A DNA stretch of 10,688 nucleotides, taken from an uncultured Bacilli bacterium. Its GTDB lineage: Bacteria; Bacillota_I; Bacilli_A; RF39; UBA660. The position numbers and the translations under genes were made by a program. Numbering within the stretch: position 1 is the first letter of the stretch; each line of letters opens with the position of its first letter. The notes beneath the pieces are model-generated. The model was given only the letters and a program-made list of their open reading frames with translations, was not told the origin of the DNA and did no database searches. The stretch covers positions 1-10,688 of the forward strand of contig CAOOMX010000039.1 in NCBI GenBank assembly GCA_948497845.1, written 5' to 3'. Of the stretch, positions 3,819 through 10,688 are shown in pieces.

Positions 3819-5630
3819 TTATGCTACATGTGGAACATACACCAGGCGACCACCGACATAACGATAACGACCAGAAGCGTCACTATTAAGATCCAAATAG
3901 AAAGCACCAGCGCTAGCACCGTTACCCCAATCACCACCGACACGAGCAACCCTATTTCCTGGATTTTTGTTCCATGCATAATCACCAACAGGTGTTGCAG
4001 TATTTCCACTATATTCTGTTGGAATAAACAACCAATCATGAGTTTCACTATATCCAAATGCTGAAATGTAACCTTCACCATAAGCAGGACATATTCCAGT
4101 ATCTTCATAAGGTGTAGATGTTGAATTATCAGCAAACCCATGATCTGCTACATATACCTTACCACAATCACCAGCAGCAAATGGTGTTGGATTAACAATG
4201 TTCATTCCATCAACCCATTTCCAAATGTTTCCATAAGGGTTTTCTTCACCACGATATGAAACAATATTTATACCATTAACATTTGTAACTGAACCACTTG
4301 CATTACCTAGTGAAGTTGTTGCACCTGTATTTTCTGTCATGCTAGTTGTACCATCATCAGTTTTACTTGTATTTCCATTTCCAATTGCAGATTGCATATT
4401 GAAACTTGCATATTCAACTAACATTAATAATTGTGTTGCAGCATTTGCAGCAGCATATTCTTGTTCCCATCCAGTTCCCCTTTTTTGTGCAAGTTTTCTT
4501 GTATTTGCTCTAGTTAAATTTTGTGTTAATCCTGATGCAGGTTTAGCATTTGCAATTGAGCATAACATATCAGCATTAAAATCTGCAACTTGTGCATCAT
4601 TTAAAATATAACTATCTGCTGAAGCATCAAATAAAGAACCTTCAAATGCAGATTTATAAATATAATCATGTATCTTTCCATCTCTAATAAATGCAGGATG
4701 TAATTTAAAACCTGGTTCAGGTTGATCAGAAATATAATATCTTGCTTTTCTTAATTTGTGACCATGATTTTCACCTTCAGTTTGAATTTCAAGTTCTAAT
4801 GGTACAACTTTATAATAGAATTTTGGTTGTTCAACCATTACCTGAACTTTAGTTCCTAAAGCATAAGTTGTTGCAGAATCACCTTCACCAACTGTTACTG
4901 CTTTAGTTAATTTTCCAGTTTCAGAATATCCATCTTCACCATAATAAGCAACTACATTACCAGCATCAGTTAAGTTACATCTTCTTCTACCACCGAAACA
5001 ATGAATGTTATCAAATGCAGCACCTGGTGTTTTTCCAAATGCACCTGCTAGTCTTGTAAATTTTTTATTTACAAAATCTACTTCAACACCATAAATATGA
5101 TTATCAGTATAACCAATAAATGCTTGTAGATCTGATATTTGTGCTTGTAAGTCATTAATATCACCAACTGTTGCAACTGCTGCTTGATCTACCATTAAAG
5201 ATACATTATCAGCATTTGATACAGTTGTTACTAATTTAAAGTAAGCACCACTTACAGTTAAGTTATTATAAGGTGGCATATAAGCACCTTTATCAGCACT
5301 AGATACACTTGCAACTGCATATAAAATTTCACCTTCATCAGGATCATTTGCATATAATCCTAAAGAATTCATATTATATCCAGTTGTTAATTTACTATTT
5401 TCAATTGCACTTTCAATTTGAACTGAAACATTATTTATTCTAGTTATTTTTGAAATTTCACCAATTTGCTTAACATTTGATAAACTTGTCAATGCTAGTA
5501 TTTGAGATTCACTATAAATATTTGTTGATACACCTATTTTAGTAAATTCTATTGATGTTGTTCCAGCAATCAATTTTGCCATTAATGATTGCCCCTTGTT
5601 AGTTATTACTAACTTATTGAATTCAGCCAT
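3819..5630 (-). CDS. xkdV: Tail fibre with DGR-diversified C-type-lectin/FGE-like tip
   Basis: This 603-residue fibre is the receptor-binding candidate and the DGR target. Residues 1-about 150 form a phage tail-fibre N-terminal domain (MAEFNKLVITNKGQSL start, GLYAND near 91-96) that would attach to the baseplate. A short coiled-coil-like stretch (about 155-172) follows. The remainder to 603 contains the lectin-like domain, with FGE/sulfatase-type features such as NPYGNIWKWVDG (464-475). The C-terminal scaffold (W568, G575, FYL 577-579, GRL 594-596) is conserved between TR and VR while 20 residues between 560 and 595 vary. AGGAAAGGAATG precedes the ATG. The xkdV symbol reflects gene order; the tip is unrelated to classic XkdV. 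Six cysteines are present, none in the VR. Confidence 0.94.
   Translation of the reverse strand: MAEFNKLVITNKGQSLMAKLIAGTTSIEFTKIGVSTNIYSESQILALTSLSNVKQIGEISKITRINNVSVQIESAIENSKLTTGYNMNSLGLYANDPDEGEILYAVASVSSADKGAYMPPYNNLTVSGAYFKLVTTVSNADNVSLMVDQAAVATVGDINDLQAQISDLQAFIGYTDNHIYGVEVDFVNKKFTRLAGAFGKTPGAAFDNIHCFGGRRRCNLTDAGNVVAYYGEDGYSETGKLTKAVTVGEGDSATTYALGTKVQVMVEQPKFYYKVVPLELEIQTEGENHGHKLRKARYYISDQPEPGFKLHPAFIRDGKIHDYIYKSAFEGSLFDASADSYILNDAQVADFNADMLCSIANAKPASGLTQNLTRANTRKLAQKRGTGWEQEYAAANAATQLLMLVEYASFNMQSAIGNGNTSKTDDGTTSMTENTGATTSLGNASGSVTNVNGINIVSYRGEENPYGNIWKWVDGMNIVNPTPFAAGDCGKVYVADHGFADNSTSTPYEDTGICPAYGEGYISAFGYSETHDWLFIPTEYSGNTATPVGDYAWNKNPGNRVARVGGDWGNGASAGAFYLDLNSDASGRYRYVGGRLVYVPHVA
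3836..3954 (-). repeat. DGR variable repeat (VR) in the fibre tip
   Basis: The VR ends 15 bases before the fibre stop codon and covers residues 560-598. Compared with the TR, 25 bases differ and 20 residues change: K560R, T562A, H563R, I564V, S565G, N567D, N569G, S571G, K573S, T574A, T576A, N580D, N583S, T585A, N587G, N589Y, N591Y, I592V, S593G and H595R (TR residue first). Two changes (codons 596 and 597) are silent. In coding sense 22 changes are A to G, two A to T and one A to C. The invariant residues between them form the lectin scaffold. Confidence 0.98.
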
Positions 5631-5636
5631 TTTTTA

Positions 5637-6344
5637 TCATTCCTTTCCTATAACTAAATTTTCACAAACACTTAATATAGATCCTATATTTTGGTTTCCT
5701 ATTATATTGATATTATCATTAAAATTATCTGTAATATTTATTTTTATAGTATTAACAACTGCACCAACAAAGCAATCATCTGTATTTACCTTAAAGTCTT
5801 CTTTAAAATTATCAGATAAACTGAATGAATTGCAAAATACCAATCCAGTAGCAATATTTGATTCACCCAATGTTTCAATATTTACCTTGTTATTAATCTT
5901 TAATAAGATATTTGCTGGTATAACACTATCTAATAAATAATCTAATTCTTCAACCTGTCCTGATAATTCAAGATGAGTTGTAATATCCATTTCGTATTCA
6001 TTAATTTTTCTAACTATTTCATAGTTATTTGTGCCACATAATGAATTAAGTTTACTTAATAGATATAAATAAGTATAAGGTAATTTTTCATTCCATCTTG
6101 TTAATACTCTAGAAATTCTTGATTCTAAAGTATCAGTATCAAGTGGAAAAATTCCCATTATACTTTCAAATCTACTAATACCTTTTTCATCACATGATTC
6201 TATAAACAAATTATTTTTTATTTTTTCACTTTCATCATCTGCAAGTTGAAATTCAGGATTCTCTGCTTGCATAAGTTTCCATATTTCCCTATATTCTTGG
6301 ATATATGGGGGCAAGTAATGTTCTAATTTAACAGTTCTTATCAT
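5637..6344 (-). CDS. xkdU: Baseplate wedge/tail-fibre attachment protein, DUF2313 family (XkdU-like)
   Basis: The product is 235 residues. It begins MIRTVKLEHYLPPYIQEYREI, and residues 1-about 155 match the DUF2313/YmfQ pattern (ESRISRVLTRWN, YTYLYLL, IPANILL). In PBSX and related contractile phages this protein joins baseplate J to the fibre. Residues about 156-235 extend past the usual domain and are Asn-rich and beta-like (NIATGLVFCNSFSLSDNF, INITDNFNDNINIIGN). This may be the docking point for the particular fibre. The start overlaps the upstream stop as ATGA, with GGGGGTG ahead. The fibre gene starts six bases after the stop. Confidence 0.86.
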   Translation of the reverse strand: MIRTVKLEHYLPPYIQEYREIWKLMQAENPEFQLADDESEKIKNNLFIESCDEKGISRFESIMGIFPLDTDTLESRISRVLTRWNEKLPYTYLYLLSKLNSLCGTNNYEIVRKINEYEMDITTHLELSGQVEELDYLLDSVIPANILLKINNKVNIETLGESNIATGLVFCNSFSLSDNFKEDFKVNTDDCFVGAVVNTIKINITDNFNDNINIIGNQNIGSILSVCENLVIGKE

Positions 6345-7405
6345 TGACTAACACCCCCAAAAATAGGTATCTGATATTTTGATAAAGTAAGATTATTAGT
6401 TGAATTATTTATTTTAGTATTAACAATATCAATTATTCCTTCAACACTTAATATTTTTAATTCAATTTGTCTAATTCTAACTAATGATTCAATGTTATTT
6501 GACCATTCTTTTCTTATTTCAAGTAAATAATCTTTTATAACATTTTCAATTTGAGATTTAAGACTATTAAAAGTATAGCCACTAGCAAAAGTTAATGTTG
6601 CTTTTACATAAATTGGAACTTCTTCAGCAGTATCTACTGTGACAATATGTCCAATTGGTGCAATTCCAATACCATTACCATCTTGTTCAGGATCGATTGT
6701 ATTTTGAACTGTTTCAATTAAAGTATTACTTGCTTTTCCAAAGTCACTATTTAAAATTGTTAATTTTACAGTTCCACCACCATTCCAAACAGGTGTAACT
6801 TTTGTTGATCCTACACCATCAATTTCATTTGTTTTTTGAACATAATCAGTTTTATTTCCACCAAATGCTTTTGTTTCAAAAGATTCAAAATATCTATTTC
6901 TTAATACTTCTGTGTCTTCTTCATCCTCACCTGGAATTAATACTTCACTGATTTGTGCAGTTTCTAATCCATCAATATAATCAATAGGAATTAATATTGT
7001 AGAAAATCTATTTCCAGTTGTTCCTTCAGTTTCACATTGAAGTTGATATTGACCATCTTGAATTTTATTAATAACTACATAATTTAAGTTATCAGAATTA
7101 AATCTTGTTCCAATAGGTATATTAACATTTGATGGTGTAAAAATACCTTTAACTATTGCATTTGTTGCAGGGTGTGGTGTTATACCTCTTTCTGCTGCTC
7201 TTTTAATTAAATAATCTCTTGAAGCAGTATCTGCATACGATTCATTTTCAATAATTCCAAATTCAATGTATAAAATTGCTAATTCTGCAGCAGCAGGTGC
7301 TAATGCATCATATATTATTGAACCTTCTCTTTTATCCATATTATCAGGAACACGATCAAGCATTCTTTGCAGTATTACTTCATATGTCATAGAACTATAA
7401 TCCAT
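6341..7405 (-). CDS. xkdT: Baseplate J-like protein (XkdT-like)
   Basis: This 354-residue protein is a baseplate wedge subunit comparable to T4 gp6 and P2 gpJ. The N-terminus (YEVILQRMLDRVP, then DKREGSIIYDALAPAAAELA) is the typical baseplate J opening. The middle has LIPGEDEEDTEVLRNRYFESF and AFGGNKTDYVQKTNEIDGV, followed by WNGGGTVKLTIL; all are conserved in this family. The C-terminal part (IDIVNTKINNS) ends the second domain. Its ATG overlaps the previous stop by one base (TAATG), and its own stop overlaps the next start (ATGA), so the wedge proteins are made from tightly coupled genes. Confidence 0.93.
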   Translation of the reverse strand: MDYSSMTYEVILQRMLDRVPDNMDKREGSIIYDALAPAAAELAILYIEFGIIENESYADTASRDYLIKRAAERGITPHPATNAIVKGIFTPSNVNIPIGTRFNSDNLNYVVINKIQDGQYQLQCETEGTTGNRFSTILIPIDYIDGLETAQISEVLIPGEDEEDTEVLRNRYFESFETKAFGGNKTDYVQKTNEIDGVGSTKVTPVWNGGGTVKLTILNSDFGKASNTLIETVQNTIDPEQDGNGIGIAPIGHIVTVDTAEEVPIYVKATLTFASGYTFNSLKSQIENVIKDYLLEIRKEWSNNIESLVRIRQIELKILSVEGIIDIVNTKINNSTNNLTLSKYQIPIFGGVSQ

Positions 7406-7809
7406 TAATAATTCACCACCTTTTCTTCATCAAAATTACCAAAAAGTGTATGTACTTGAAATGTCACTAACACAACACCTTTTTTAGAATAGTCATATTC
7501 AAAAGAATCAACTGATTCTATTCTGTCATCTTGTAATAATGCTTCTGAAATTCTTCTTTCTAATTCTGCAACTACATAAGAAACAGGTTCACCAATTAAA
7601 TCTTTTAACTCTATTCCATAATTCCAAGAATATATTTCATATTCATATCTTTCTGTATTTAATATTTTATAAACAACTTGTTTCATTGCTTCTAATTCAT
7701 CAACATAACCACTGATTGAATTTTGTTCAAATTTCATTTTATAATTCTTACTAGGTTCTGTTTCAACTATCAATTCAGTAGTTAATAAATTATTAACACT
7801 TGGTAACAT
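7405..7809 (-). CDS. xkdS: Baseplate wedge protein, DUF2634/gp25-like (XkdS-like)
   Basis: The product is 134 residues from the ATG at 7809 (MLPSVNNLL). A GTG at 7818 is in frame but lies inside the ribosome binding site AGGATAGGTGG, so I prefer the ATG five bases after it. The central YEIYSWNYGIELKDLIG is the family hallmark, followed by ERRISEALLQDDRI and a C-terminal beta-strand region. DUF2634 proteins resemble T4 gp25, the wedge subunit that starts sheath assembly. The gene begins one base after the stop of the DUF2577 gene and runs into baseplate J by a one-base overlap. Confidence 0.9.
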   Translation of the reverse strand: MLPSVNNLLTTELIVETEPSKNYKMKFEQNSISGYVDELEAMKQVVYKILNTERYEYEIYSWNYGIELKDLIGEPVSYVVAELERRISEALLQDDRIESVDSFEYDYSKKGVVLVTFQVHTLFGNFDEEKVVNY

Positions 7810-7810
7810 A

Positions 7811-8284
7811 TTAACCACCTATCCTATCTAAAACAATGTATTTTTGTCCTTCTTGCATTCTAACAAGAATAACTGTTTCACCAACTAATAAACCATTTTT
7901 TATTATTACATTAAAATCACCACTTATGTTATGACTATGTGTTTTACTATCTTGTAACTCCTTATTATCTGTATTTCCATTAACATTATGTGTATGATTT
8001 TCTTGCTTATCAGTTTTTAAATTAACATTATGTTCATGTGAAAAATCAAAGGACACAGTTTTTGAATTTGTGTCCATATAAACATTCATTGTAGTTGAAT
8101 AATTAGTTAAATGTTTTGCAATAACTAATTGTTCTTTTCCTAATGTTAATTTTTGCTCTACCTGAATTTGCAAAGGTGATGTACTTATTACAGTTCCAAA
8201 TACAACATTTACTGGTTTATTAGCATCTACTGCATTCACTGCTGCTTGTTTTATTATTTTTAATAAATCATTCATATCATACAT
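7811..8284 (-). CDS. xkdR: DUF2577 baseplate/spike protein with three HxH motifs (XkdR-like)
   Basis: I place the start at ATG 8284 (MYDMNDLLKIIKQAA, 157 residues). AAAGGAAGTG lies about ten bases ahead, whereas an in-frame GTG at 8293 overlaps that site. The N-terminal helix and OB-like strand (VFGTVISTSPLQIQV) are typical of DUF2577. The middle holds three His-X-His motifs, at residues 83/85 (HEH), 97/99 (HTH) and 116/118 (HSH), in Asn/Thr/Asp-rich sequence. The C-terminus (VGETVILVRMQEGQKYIVLDRIG) is the family ending. The order hub-DUF2577-DUF2634 suggests a spike or hub-tip role. HxH motifs bind iron at the tips of some phage spikes and fibres, so metal binding is inferred. It overlaps the hub gene by eight bases. 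Confidence 0.87.
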   Translation of the reverse strand: MYDMNDLLKIIKQAAVNAVDANKPVNVVFGTVISTSPLQIQVEQKLTLGKEQLVIAKHLTNYSTTMNVYMDTNSKTVSFDFSHEHNVNLKTDKQENHTHNVNGNTDNKELQDSKTHSHNISGDFNVIIKNGLLVGETVILVRMQEGQKYIVLDRIGG

Positions 8285-9239
8285 CAAAATCACTTCCTTT
8301 TAATGTTAATTTCATTAAATGTTGGTTATTATCAAAAGAATGTGAACACTTTTCAACTATCATAAGTTGTAATACATTTATATCCCCTAAATCAATTTTA
8401 ACTGGTATTAATGATCCTGCTCTAACTCTTAAATCACCAATAACATCTGATATAGATAATTTCCTTTTTTTCTTATTGTATAAAGACAATAAAGCATCTG
8501 CTTTTGATTGTCCATTTTCATTTTTTTGTAATTTTTCAAAGTATTGTAATACACCCCAATTATTTATATTTTTTGTATCTTGTGCAATATATACTTCTCT
8601 TTTACCTGTTTTATCATTGTCATATGTTAATTTTATTTTATTGTAGACATTTGAATCAATACTGATTTGATAATCATAATTTCCACCAGTTTCTTCATCA
8701 ATTAATATTGGTACAATCATATTTCTAATATTTTTTAAGGTCAATTTTCCAAATTTATCATATAACACATACATTTCTTTTTTATTTTGCAGTGTTAAAC
8801 TCAATGCATTTTTTATCATTTCAAATAATTCTTGATTTTCTTCAACCCTAGAAGGTATAACATAATTTGTATCTTCTATTTCACCAATGTTTAAATAAAA
8901 ATCATTTGCTAACATTTTAATAAAAGCACTAGCAGTCTTATTATTATAAACATAAGTATCTTTATTTTTAAAATATCTTAACTGATCATAAGCAGTAATA
9001 CTTATTTCTTTTTCTTTAGTCTTTTTTATTGTAAAAATAAATCCATAGAAAATCTCATCATTATCTATTTTTAATCTAACTGGATTACCTTCAGCAAATT
9101 TAAAAGAACCATCCTGAATAACCTTAAATGTTAGTTTTCCAGGTGTACTGGTTCTTTCAGTATCCCAATTAATTCCACCTTCCAAAACAGGTTGATAGAC
9201 TACATTTCCATTTTGAATTAATAATTCTATGTTTTTCAT
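8277..9239 (-). CDS. xkdQ: Baseplate hub protein, gp27/gpD-like (XkdQ-like)
   Basis: The 320-residue product matches XkdQ/YqbQ hub proteins, which form the ring linking the tail tube to the spike. Visible family features are GGINWDTERTSTPGKLTF (22-39), EGNPVRLKIDNDEIFYGFIF (50-69), then KEISITAYDQLRYFKNKDTY. The C-terminal part has LRVRAGSLIPVKIDLGD and VEKCSHSFDNNQHLMKLTLKG, the usual hub ending. No strong ribosome binding site precedes the ATG; the upstream gene ends only six bases before it, so translation is probably coupled. The stop overlaps the DUF2577 gene. Confidence 0.92.
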   Translation of the reverse strand: MKNIELLIQNGNVVYQPVLEGGINWDTERTSTPGKLTFKVIQDGSFKFAEGNPVRLKIDNDEIFYGFIFTIKKTKEKEISITAYDQLRYFKNKDTYVYNNKTASAFIKMLANDFYLNIGEIEDTNYVIPSRVEENQELFEMIKNALSLTLQNKKEMYVLYDKFGKLTLKNIRNMIVPILIDEETGGNYDYQISIDSNVYNKIKLTYDNDKTGKREVYIAQDTKNINNWGVLQYFEKLQKNENGQSKADALLSLYNKKKRKLSISDVIGDLRVRAGSLIPVKIDLGDINVLQLMIVEKCSHSFDNNQHLMKLTLKGSDFDV

Positions 9240-9245
9240 TATTTT

Positions 9246-9929
9246 TTAATATGGAATGATAAAAACTTGCCCTGGATAGATTAAATTTGCATTTTTGATC
9301 TTATCTCTATTAGCATTAAATATTTTTGTATATTGACTACCATTCCCATAGTATCTTTTTGCAATATTCCACAAGCAGTCACCTCTTTTAACTGTATAAG
9401 TTCTAGTAGGTTGTGCTGGTGTAGGTGCTGGGGATGTTGGTGCTGGTCTTGTTACAACTGGTTTTGCAACTGGTTTTGCTTGTTTAATTGTAACCTTACA
9501 CACTTTTGTTCCATAATCTCTATATTGTTTAAGTTTTATAGTAACAACAACATCCATACCTTGCTTTACATCTTCTTTGATTGTGTAGTCTTCTAATGAT
9601 ACCTTAATATTTGTATTGAATAGATTTTTTTTATTTGGGAATAATCTTGTAACAATAAACTGAAATGGTTTTTTGTTAATTTTTAACAATTCTAATTGAT
9701 TTAAAAAATGATTAGCAGTTACAAAACCATTTTTATAAACTGCAAAAGGATATTTAACATTTGGAAATGTTGCTTCAAAACTAATTTCTGATAAACCAGC
9801 ATTTTTTAAAACATTAATTTCACCTTCATTAATTAAATCATAAGTTTTATTTTTATTTTTTATTTTTATTTCTAGTTTGGATGGTGTTATAGGTAATAAC
9901 ATCTTATCCAAATAAAATTCATAACCCAT
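9246..9929 (-). CDS. xkdP: LysM-containing baseplate protein (XkdP-like, gp53-like)
   Basis: Residues 1-about 148 form the phage-specific domain (YEFYLDKMLLPITPSKLEIK at the start, with the FPNVKYPFAVY and LEDYTIKED motifs seen in XkdP relatives). A Pro/Ala/Thr-rich linker covers 151-175. A LysM domain ends the protein at about 176-227 (RTYTVKRGDCLWNIAKRYYG, NLIYPGQVFIIP). LysM binds N-acetylglucosamine polymers such as peptidoglycan; in contractile phages this protein joins the baseplate near the hub and resembles T4 gp53. A strong GAAGGGGTG ribosome binding site precedes the ATG, six bases after the tape measure stop. No hydrolase motif is seen, so a structural role is favoured. Confidence 0.92.
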   Translation of the reverse strand: MGYEFYLDKMLLPITPSKLEIKIKNKNKTYDLINEGEINVLKNAGLSEISFEATFPNVKYPFAVYKNGFVTANHFLNQLELLKINKKPFQFIVTRLFPNKKNLFNTNIKVSLEDYTIKEDVKQGMDVVVTIKLKQYRDYGTKVCKVTIKQAKPVAKPVVTRPAPTSPAPTPAQPTRTYTVKRGDCLWNIAKRYYGNGSQYTKIFNANRDKIKNANLIYPGQVFIIPY

Positions 9930-9935
9930 AATTTA

Positions 9936-10688
9936 TCACACCCCTTCTGCAGTTTCTTCCATAGCAACTTCAACACCTTCAACAAGATAATTAATAATTC
10001 CATCAAGATCATTATTATTTGATACATTGTTTGTAATACCGCCCATATCAACATGAATTTCAGCAGTAGTAAATCTATTAATTACTTCTTGTTCTGCTAA
10101 ATCTCTTAAATATTTTAATTCTTCAGAAGTTATATCTAATGAATCCTTAATTGAACCAGTATCTGATGCAATTTTTGATGCTGAATTTCCAAGATCACCT
10201 AAATCACTAGCCATATCAGGAATATCCCCACCACCAAAGAAATTTCCTATTGCAGAATCAACATTTTCACCAACTTTGTAACCTGCATTATATGCATCTG
10301 AAACCCATCCAGTTTCAAAAGCATCAAAAGTATTCATTCCTTTATTAAATGCTTCACTTACTGATTCATAATCTTTTTTATTATTTTCTGCTTCTGCTTT
10401 CTTTGCAGCATATTCATCTGCTTTACTTGTAATACCTGATACATCAATATCAATAAATGGTAATTTATTCAATGTTTTTACTATTCCAGCAATGACATCC
10501 ATAACTGTTTCTAATAAACCATAAAACCATGATTTAATATTACAGATAACATTATTAAATGCAATACCAATATTTGATGCACAAGCACCCAAAGCATTCC
10601 AAATACCCAAAGCAACATTTGCAATAAATAATCCTAAATTCTTAAAAAATTGTAAAACTACATTAATGCTTCCACATATTACACCAGT
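9936..10688 (-). CDS. xkdO: Tape measure protein, C-terminal part (partial)
   Basis: The frame stays open from the window edge to the TGA at 9938-9936, giving the last 250 residues. A TTG at 10610 is in frame but is not a likely start, because coding continues upstream without a stop. Two hydrophobic segments occur near the start (VVLQFFKNLGLFIANVALGI and FYGLLETVMDVIAGIV), as in tape measure proteins. The C-terminus has SEELKYLRDLAEQEVINRFTTAEI followed by VDMGG, a common ending of tape measure proteins in PBSX-like phages. Tape measure proteins set tail length and are packed inside the tube. The position just before the LysM gene fits. Confidence 0.88.
   Translation of the reverse strand, partial: TGVICGSINVVLQFFKNLGLFIANVALGIWNALGACASNIGIAFNNVICNIKSWFYGLLETVMDVIAGIVKTLNKLPFIDIDVSGITSKADEYAAKKAEAENNKKDYESVSEAFNKGMNTFDAFETGWVSDAYNAGYKVGENVDSAIGNFFGGGDIPDMASDLGDLGNSASKIASDTGSIKDSLDITSEELKYLRDLAEQEVINRFTTAEIHVDMGGITNNVSNNNDLDGIINYLVEGVEVAMEETAEGV

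Noticed and set aside
3796..3835. Hairpin or cruciform just downstream of the VR, as in Bordetella phage BPP-1
   Set aside because: Only a short imperfect palindrome around acatgt (3826-3831) and AT-only self-complementary bases are present; no GC-containing stem of useful length is seen.
3824..4141. Long open frames in other frames and on the opposite strand of the fibre gene (also 3828-4064, 4339-4611)
   Set aside because: They overlap a well-supported fibre gene, lack fitting ribosome binding sites, and their composition is that of shifted AT-rich codons.
4000..10688. A second variable repeat or CRISPR array
   Set aside because: I saw no other copy of the TR and no regularly spaced repeats elsewhere in the window.

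Overview
The window carries the tail, baseplate and lysis end of a contractile-tail prophage, or of a related phage-tail bacteriocin, in an AT-rich member of the Bacillota (low-GC Firmicutes). All genes are read from the minus strand, so transcription runs from high to low coordinates. The host assignment rests on the AT-rich codon use, strong AGGAGG-type ribosome binding sites, the Bacillus PBSX-like gene order, the Cpl-7-type endolysin, and a ribosomal protein L9 gene (rplI) at the left edge. TGA is used as a stop, so the standard code applies. A gut Clostridia or Erysipelotrichia-like host is plausible but not proven.

Layout in transcription order: the C-terminal end of a tape measure protein (9936-10688, cut by the window edge); a LysM baseplate protein (XkdP-like); a gp27-like hub (XkdQ-like); a DUF2577 protein with three HxH motifs (XkdR-like); a DUF2634/gp25-like protein (XkdS-like); baseplate J (XkdT-like); a DUF2313 protein (XkdU-like); and a 603-residue tail fibre (3819-5630). 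A small fibre-associated protein and XkdX close the operon at a hairpin terminator (2009-2039). The lysis genes follow: a membrane-anchored coiled-coil protein, a three-TM holin, a small very acidic protein, and a CHAP endolysin with two CW_7 repeats. A second hairpin (153-212) then separates the phage genes from rplI, whose promoter overlaps that hairpin.

The outstanding element is a diversity-generating retroelement (DGR) placed between the fibre gene and the small fibre-associated genes. The last 39 codons of the fibre (variable repeat VR, 3836-3954) match a non-coding copy (template repeat TR, 3625-3743) over 119 bp without gaps. I compared them base by base. They differ at 25 positions, and every one is an adenine in the coding-sense TR; all 80 non-adenine positions are identical. 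This is the signature of adenine-specific mutagenic retrohoming. The reverse transcriptase (2416-3480) has the YMDD box and an IGNxxSQ motif typical of DGR enzymes. The target is a C-type-lectin/FGE-like domain at the fibre tip, so the system would vary receptor binding. Less usual points are the strong A-to-G skew (22 of 25), the lack of any Avd-type accessory gene in the cassette, the very short unmodified 3' end of the repeat, and two mutually exclusive pairings that bracket the TR.

The rplI gene puts a host-phage boundary in or near 118-265. The window does not show the integrase, capsid or packaging genes, so it cannot tell an intact prophage from a defective one or a tailocin.
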